DNA of 64,000 bases from UBA6168 sp964573725 (lineage in GTDB: Bacteria > Bacteroidota > Bacteroidia > Chitinophagales > Saprospiraceae): NCBI GenBank assembly GCA_964573725.1, contig CAZNLJ010000004.1:62001-126000 (forward strand), given 5' to 3'. Positions 61,583-64,000 of the stretch are shown one piece after another. The notes beneath the pieces were generated by a model. That model was not told where the DNA came from. It saw only the letters and a program-made list of their open reading frames with translations, and searched no databases. Position 1 is the first letter of the stretch. Each line of letters opens with the position of its first letter. Position numbers and translations under genes: made by a program.

Positions 61583-62980
61583 CTATTTCCGGTCCACATC
61601 CATCCGGAGCAATACGCTGATCATCAATGTAAAACCCAACAAGGAGGAGCCCCCCTTGCTCAAAAAAGGCAGCGGGATACCGATGATCGGCATCAATCCC
61701 ATCGTCATGCCGATGTTGATGAAGACATGAAGAAACAGGATGCTCGCCACCCCATAGGCATACAATCGGTTGAAATCCGACCGCTGCCGCTCCGCCACCA
61801 CGATGATCCGCCAAATCAACAAGGTGAACAATCCGATGATCGACAAGCTGCCGATGAACCCTTGTTCTTCCCCAATGGCGCAAAAGATGAAATCGGTGAT
61901 CTGTTCCGGTACGAAGTTTCCCTGTGTGAAATTACCGGACAGATAACCTTTCCCGCTGAACCCTCCGGAACTGATCGCCATCTTGGAATGGTACAGGTTG
62001 TACCCCGCTCCGCGCAGGTCGACATTCGAAGGCCGGAGCCATACCTCTATCCGTTCCTGCTGGTGCTTCTTCAGGTTGTGAAAAACGAAGTTGGCCGCAA
62101 AAGCCAACAGACTGCCCACACTGAACAGGGCCGCCATCGCATAAGCCAGCCGCTGCTGCTTCTGGAACCAATGGTACAGGCACAAGACCAGGACCACCGA
62201 TGCCGCCGCCCCTACCACATACCACTCATATCCGTTCCGAATCGCGAAATAGGCCGGTACCGCCATCAGCAATACCCCGCCCAGCCAATACAGCCGCCGC
62301 TTCATGTACCAACCGAGGAAAAGCGACGCCACACCGGCCAGACCGATCATGATGTGCGCGGCCGGATTGACCAGCCCCAACAAGAGGATCGTTCCCGCCA
62401 TGAACCCAATCACGAAGACCGTACCCGGAAATCCCTCCCGGTACAAGACCACGAAAAAGGCCAGGAACACCAATGCCGAACCCGCATCCGGCTGCAACAG
62501 GATCAGGACCATCGGCACGGCAAAGAATCCAATGGCGGACATCCTGGACCAAATGGTCTTGAAATTGTTCGCATAGGCACTCAGGTAACTCGCCAACGCT
62601 ATCGCCGTCCCGAACTTCGCAAATTCCGATGGCTGCAAGGTCACGCCCCCCCCGAAATCGTACCAGGAGGTCGCCCCCTTGATGGTCTTGCCGAACACCA
62701 ACACCCCCGCCAACGCCACCAGGCTCAACACATAGATGATGTTCGCGAAGGTCCGCCAAAACTTTCCCTCGATGACATATGCCACGACAAATACCACCAA
62801 GGATATCACGACCCAGACCAATTGCTTCCCCACCGGTGTTTCCATGAAATCAAAGAAATCCCCGCCGTAGTTGCCCTGGCCGTACCCGACCGTGAATATC
62901 ATCGCCCAACCGATCCCTACCAGGGCCAGATACAGGGAAAGGATGACGATATCGATGCTGTTTTGTCCTCTTTTTGCCAT
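61583..62980 (-). CDS. rodA: peptidoglycan glycosyltransferase RodA
   Basis: A 465-residue SEDS protein with about 10-12 membrane helices. Diagnostic segments: LQPSEFAKFGTAIALA, LLQPDAGSALVFLAFF, QERIEVWLRPSNVDLRGAGYNLYHSKMAISSGGFSGKGY, FVPEQITDFIFCAIGEEQGFIG and LMPIIGIPLPFLSKGGSS; the catalytic Asp lies in the QPDAGSA/loop region. RodA polymerises lipid II with its partner PBP2 for side-wall growth. The usual mre-PBP2 neighbours are not in the window on the visible side. It starts 14 bases after the outer-membrane barrel gene and is cotranscribed with it. Confidence 0.95.
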   Translation of the reverse strand: MAKRGQNSIDIVILSLYLALVGIGWAMIFTVGYGQGNYGGDFFDFMETPVGKQLVWVVISLVVFVVAYVIEGKFWRTFANIIYVLSLVALAGVLVFGKTIKGATSWYDFGGGVTLQPSEFAKFGTAIALASYLSAYANNFKTIWSRMSAIGFFAVPMVLILLQPDAGSALVFLAFFVVLYREGFPGTVFVIGFMAGTILLLGLVNPAAHIMIGLAGVASLFLGWYMKRRLYWLGGVLLMAVPAYFAIRNGYEWYVVGAAASVVLVLCLYHWFQKQQRLAYAMAALFSVGSLLAFAANFVFHNLKKHQQERIEVWLRPSNVDLRGAGYNLYHSKMAISSGGFSGKGYLSGNFTQGNFVPEQITDFIFCAIGEEQGFIGSLSIIGLFTLLIWRIIVVAERQRSDFNRLYAYGVASILFLHVFINIGMTMGLMPIIGIPLPFLSKGGSSLLGFTLMISVLLRMDVDRK

Positions 62981-62994
62981 TTTTCCGGAGCAAG

Positions 62995-63738
62995 TCAGTC
63001 TATGTATTCCACTTTCCGAAGGAATCGGAACCCGGCCGTCACCTCAAAGGTCAGGTTGCGGATGGTCCGCTCCGGAATGGTCCGGTTCTGCCCGGTGAAC
63101 GGATCCCGGACATTCGCAATGGCCGGTTGCCGGTATTGCCAGGAGAGGTCCGGGTTCAGCGTGAACTCCAATACGGCACCGACCAGTTCGGCAAAGGAAA
63201 ACTCCCAGCCGCCGCCCAGGCACAATCCGTAGTTCAGCTTCCGCACGAAATAGTTGTCCGGAAAAAAGAAACTGTTGTTGAGCTCGTTGATCCGCTTGTA
63301 TTCGTCCAGGTTGGTGGTCAAGGTGTAATCTCCCCGAAGTCCGAACAGGTAATAGCCTTTGGTGATGGCCCCGAAATCAAATTTGCGCTTTGCCCCGAGG
63401 GTCAAGGAAAGGTTGTGGAAGACAAACTGCTGGGCCGGCGGCCGGAAGATGTCCCCGTTGATCGGATTGAAGAAATTCCGGTTGCGCAGCGCACTTCCCT
63501 TGGCGTGATACCCCAACTGGCTGAACAACGCATATTGCGCCGTTTCGTCGCCACTCTCCACAAAGGCGACCCCATGGTACTTGACCAATGGGTCCTGGTC
63601 GAACCCGTTCCATTTCTGGATACCCATGGTCATGCCTCCCTTGATGCCGAAAGCGGTGGTCTGCGCTCCTGTCAGCACCGGACCACAGACCAGCAGCCAT
63701 ATCGCCCACCCGGTCCATGTGTTCATTTGCCTCGTCAT
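62995..63738 (-). CDS. outer-membrane beta-barrel protein (PorT-like size class)
   Basis: A 247-residue protein with a signal peptide and Gln26 (GPVLTGA then QTT); Met5 is an alternative start. The body shows repeated amphipathic strands (FGIKGGMTMGIQKW, GVAFVESGDETAQYALFSQLGYHAKGS, NLSLTLGAKRKFDFGAITKGYYLFGLRGDYTL, LNYGLCLGGGWEFSFAELVGAVLEFTL, LTFEVTAGFRFLRKVEYID) as in eight-strand porin-family/PorT-like barrels of Bacteroidota. Specific function unknown. It lies 14 bases upstream of rodA on the same strand, with a promoter at 63753-63785. Confidence 0.8.
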   Translation of the reverse strand: MTRQMNTWTGWAIWLLVCGPVLTGAQTTAFGIKGGMTMGIQKWNGFDQDPLVKYHGVAFVESGDETAQYALFSQLGYHAKGSALRNRNFFNPINGDIFRPPAQQFVFHNLSLTLGAKRKFDFGAITKGYYLFGLRGDYTLTTNLDEYKRINELNNSFFFPDNYFVRKLNYGLCLGGGWEFSFAELVGAVLEFTLNPDLSWQYRQPAIANVRDPFTGQNRTIPERTIRNLTFEVTAGFRFLRKVEYID

Positions 63739-63752
63739 ATTGTTATTTTTTT

Positions 63753-63785
63753 CAAAAATACGTAGGTATCACCGAATTCGGGCAA
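63753..63785 (-). promoter_or_regulatory. promoter for the barrel gene and rodA
   Basis: On the minus strand TTG (63785-63783), a 22-base spacer, and a perfect TATTTTTG box (63760-63753), 15 bases upstream of the barrel gene's first ATG. Confidence 0.6.
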
Positions 63786-63978
63786 CAAAAAAGTGCCGCC
63801 GCCGGAACGAACCGCTCCCCGGCAAGCTGTCGGGTCCTATTCTCCGCCGGAACCGAGAATTCCCTCCCGATGTTTTTGTTTTTCAACAGCTATATCTGAA
63901 ATTGGCTCCCGGGAATTTCCCGATCCTCCCGGCCTCGGGCATCCTTCCTCCCTGCCGGGAACCTAAACCTATGCCGTC

Positions 63979-64000
63979 ATGATGAAAATTTTGCTGTTGG
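63979..64000 (+). CDS. start of a gene cut by the window edge
   Basis: ATGATGAAAATTTTGCTGTT begins a plus-strand frame, MMKILLL, with a start typical of a signal peptide. Only seven codons are visible, so nothing can be said about the product. The 240 bases between it and the barrel gene hold no other gene. Confidence 0.45.

Overview
The window looks like chromosomal DNA of a GC-rich member of the Bacteroidota (Saprospirales-like is my best guess; the genus cannot be read from sequence alone). Four things point there: promoters of the TTTG-N19-TAnnTTTG type instead of -35/-10 boxes; a PorX-type response regulator and a protein with a type IX secretion (T9SS) sorting tail; family architectures typical of the phylum (DAHP synthase fused to type II chorismate mutase, 1099-residue IleRS, GMC oxidoreductase paired with a gluconate-dehydrogenase-subunit-3 protein); and secreted proteins that start with Gln after the signal peptide, with a type II glutaminyl cyclase in the same window. 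I see no rRNA, tRNA, CRISPR array, prophage or intact insertion sequence.

Layout. 1-8.7 kb: a truncated DUF5682 protein (minus), pnuC, an O-antigen ligase-like membrane protein overlapping pnuC tail to tail, pheS, gatA and a LysM lytic transglycosylase. 8.9-12.1 kb: a repeat element, a Tat-exported Gfo/Idh/MocA oxidoreductase and ApbE. 12.7-21.2 kb: gltB-gltD (glutamate synthase), converging on a minus-strand pair made of a gluconate-dehydrogenase-subunit-3 protein and a GMC oxidoreductase. 21.5-24.8 kb: a small beta-barrel candidate, porX, a SET-domain protein and lptC. 24.9-27.5 kb: an aldehyde dehydrogenase and a glutaminyl cyclase (minus). 28-31.3 kb: ileS; then a secreted beta-helix protein.

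33.2-37.9 kb is the most notable segment: an aromatic amino acid operon (prephenate dehydratase, aminotransferase, prephenate dehydrogenase, DAHP synthase/chorismate mutase). It is preceded by a good promoter and two consecutive attenuators. Each attenuator has its own Phe/Tyr-rich leader peptide, an antiterminator segment directly after the leader stop codon, and an intrinsic terminator. The two peptides share an ending and look like a tandem duplication.

38-48.7 kb: a DUF1653 protein, parE, an AT-hook-repeat protein with a C-terminal helix-hairpin-helix domain, a SulP transporter (all minus) and gcvP (plus). 48.8-54 kb: secreted and envelope proteins (CarboxypepD-like, a serine hydrolase carrying a GH3 remnant, a CotH/lamin-tail T9SS substrate). 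54-64 kb: a second copy of the repeat element, nadB, a GH57/DUF3536 glycosidase, an M1 aminopeptidase, then an outer-membrane barrel gene with rodA, and the first codons of another gene at the right edge.

Most genes are housekeeping or envelope functions. The accessory signals worth following are the tandem attenuators, the dispersed intergenic element, a strong promoter with no nearby gene at 43.0 kb, the AT-hook protein, and the DUF5682 protein whose partner genes probably lie left of the window.
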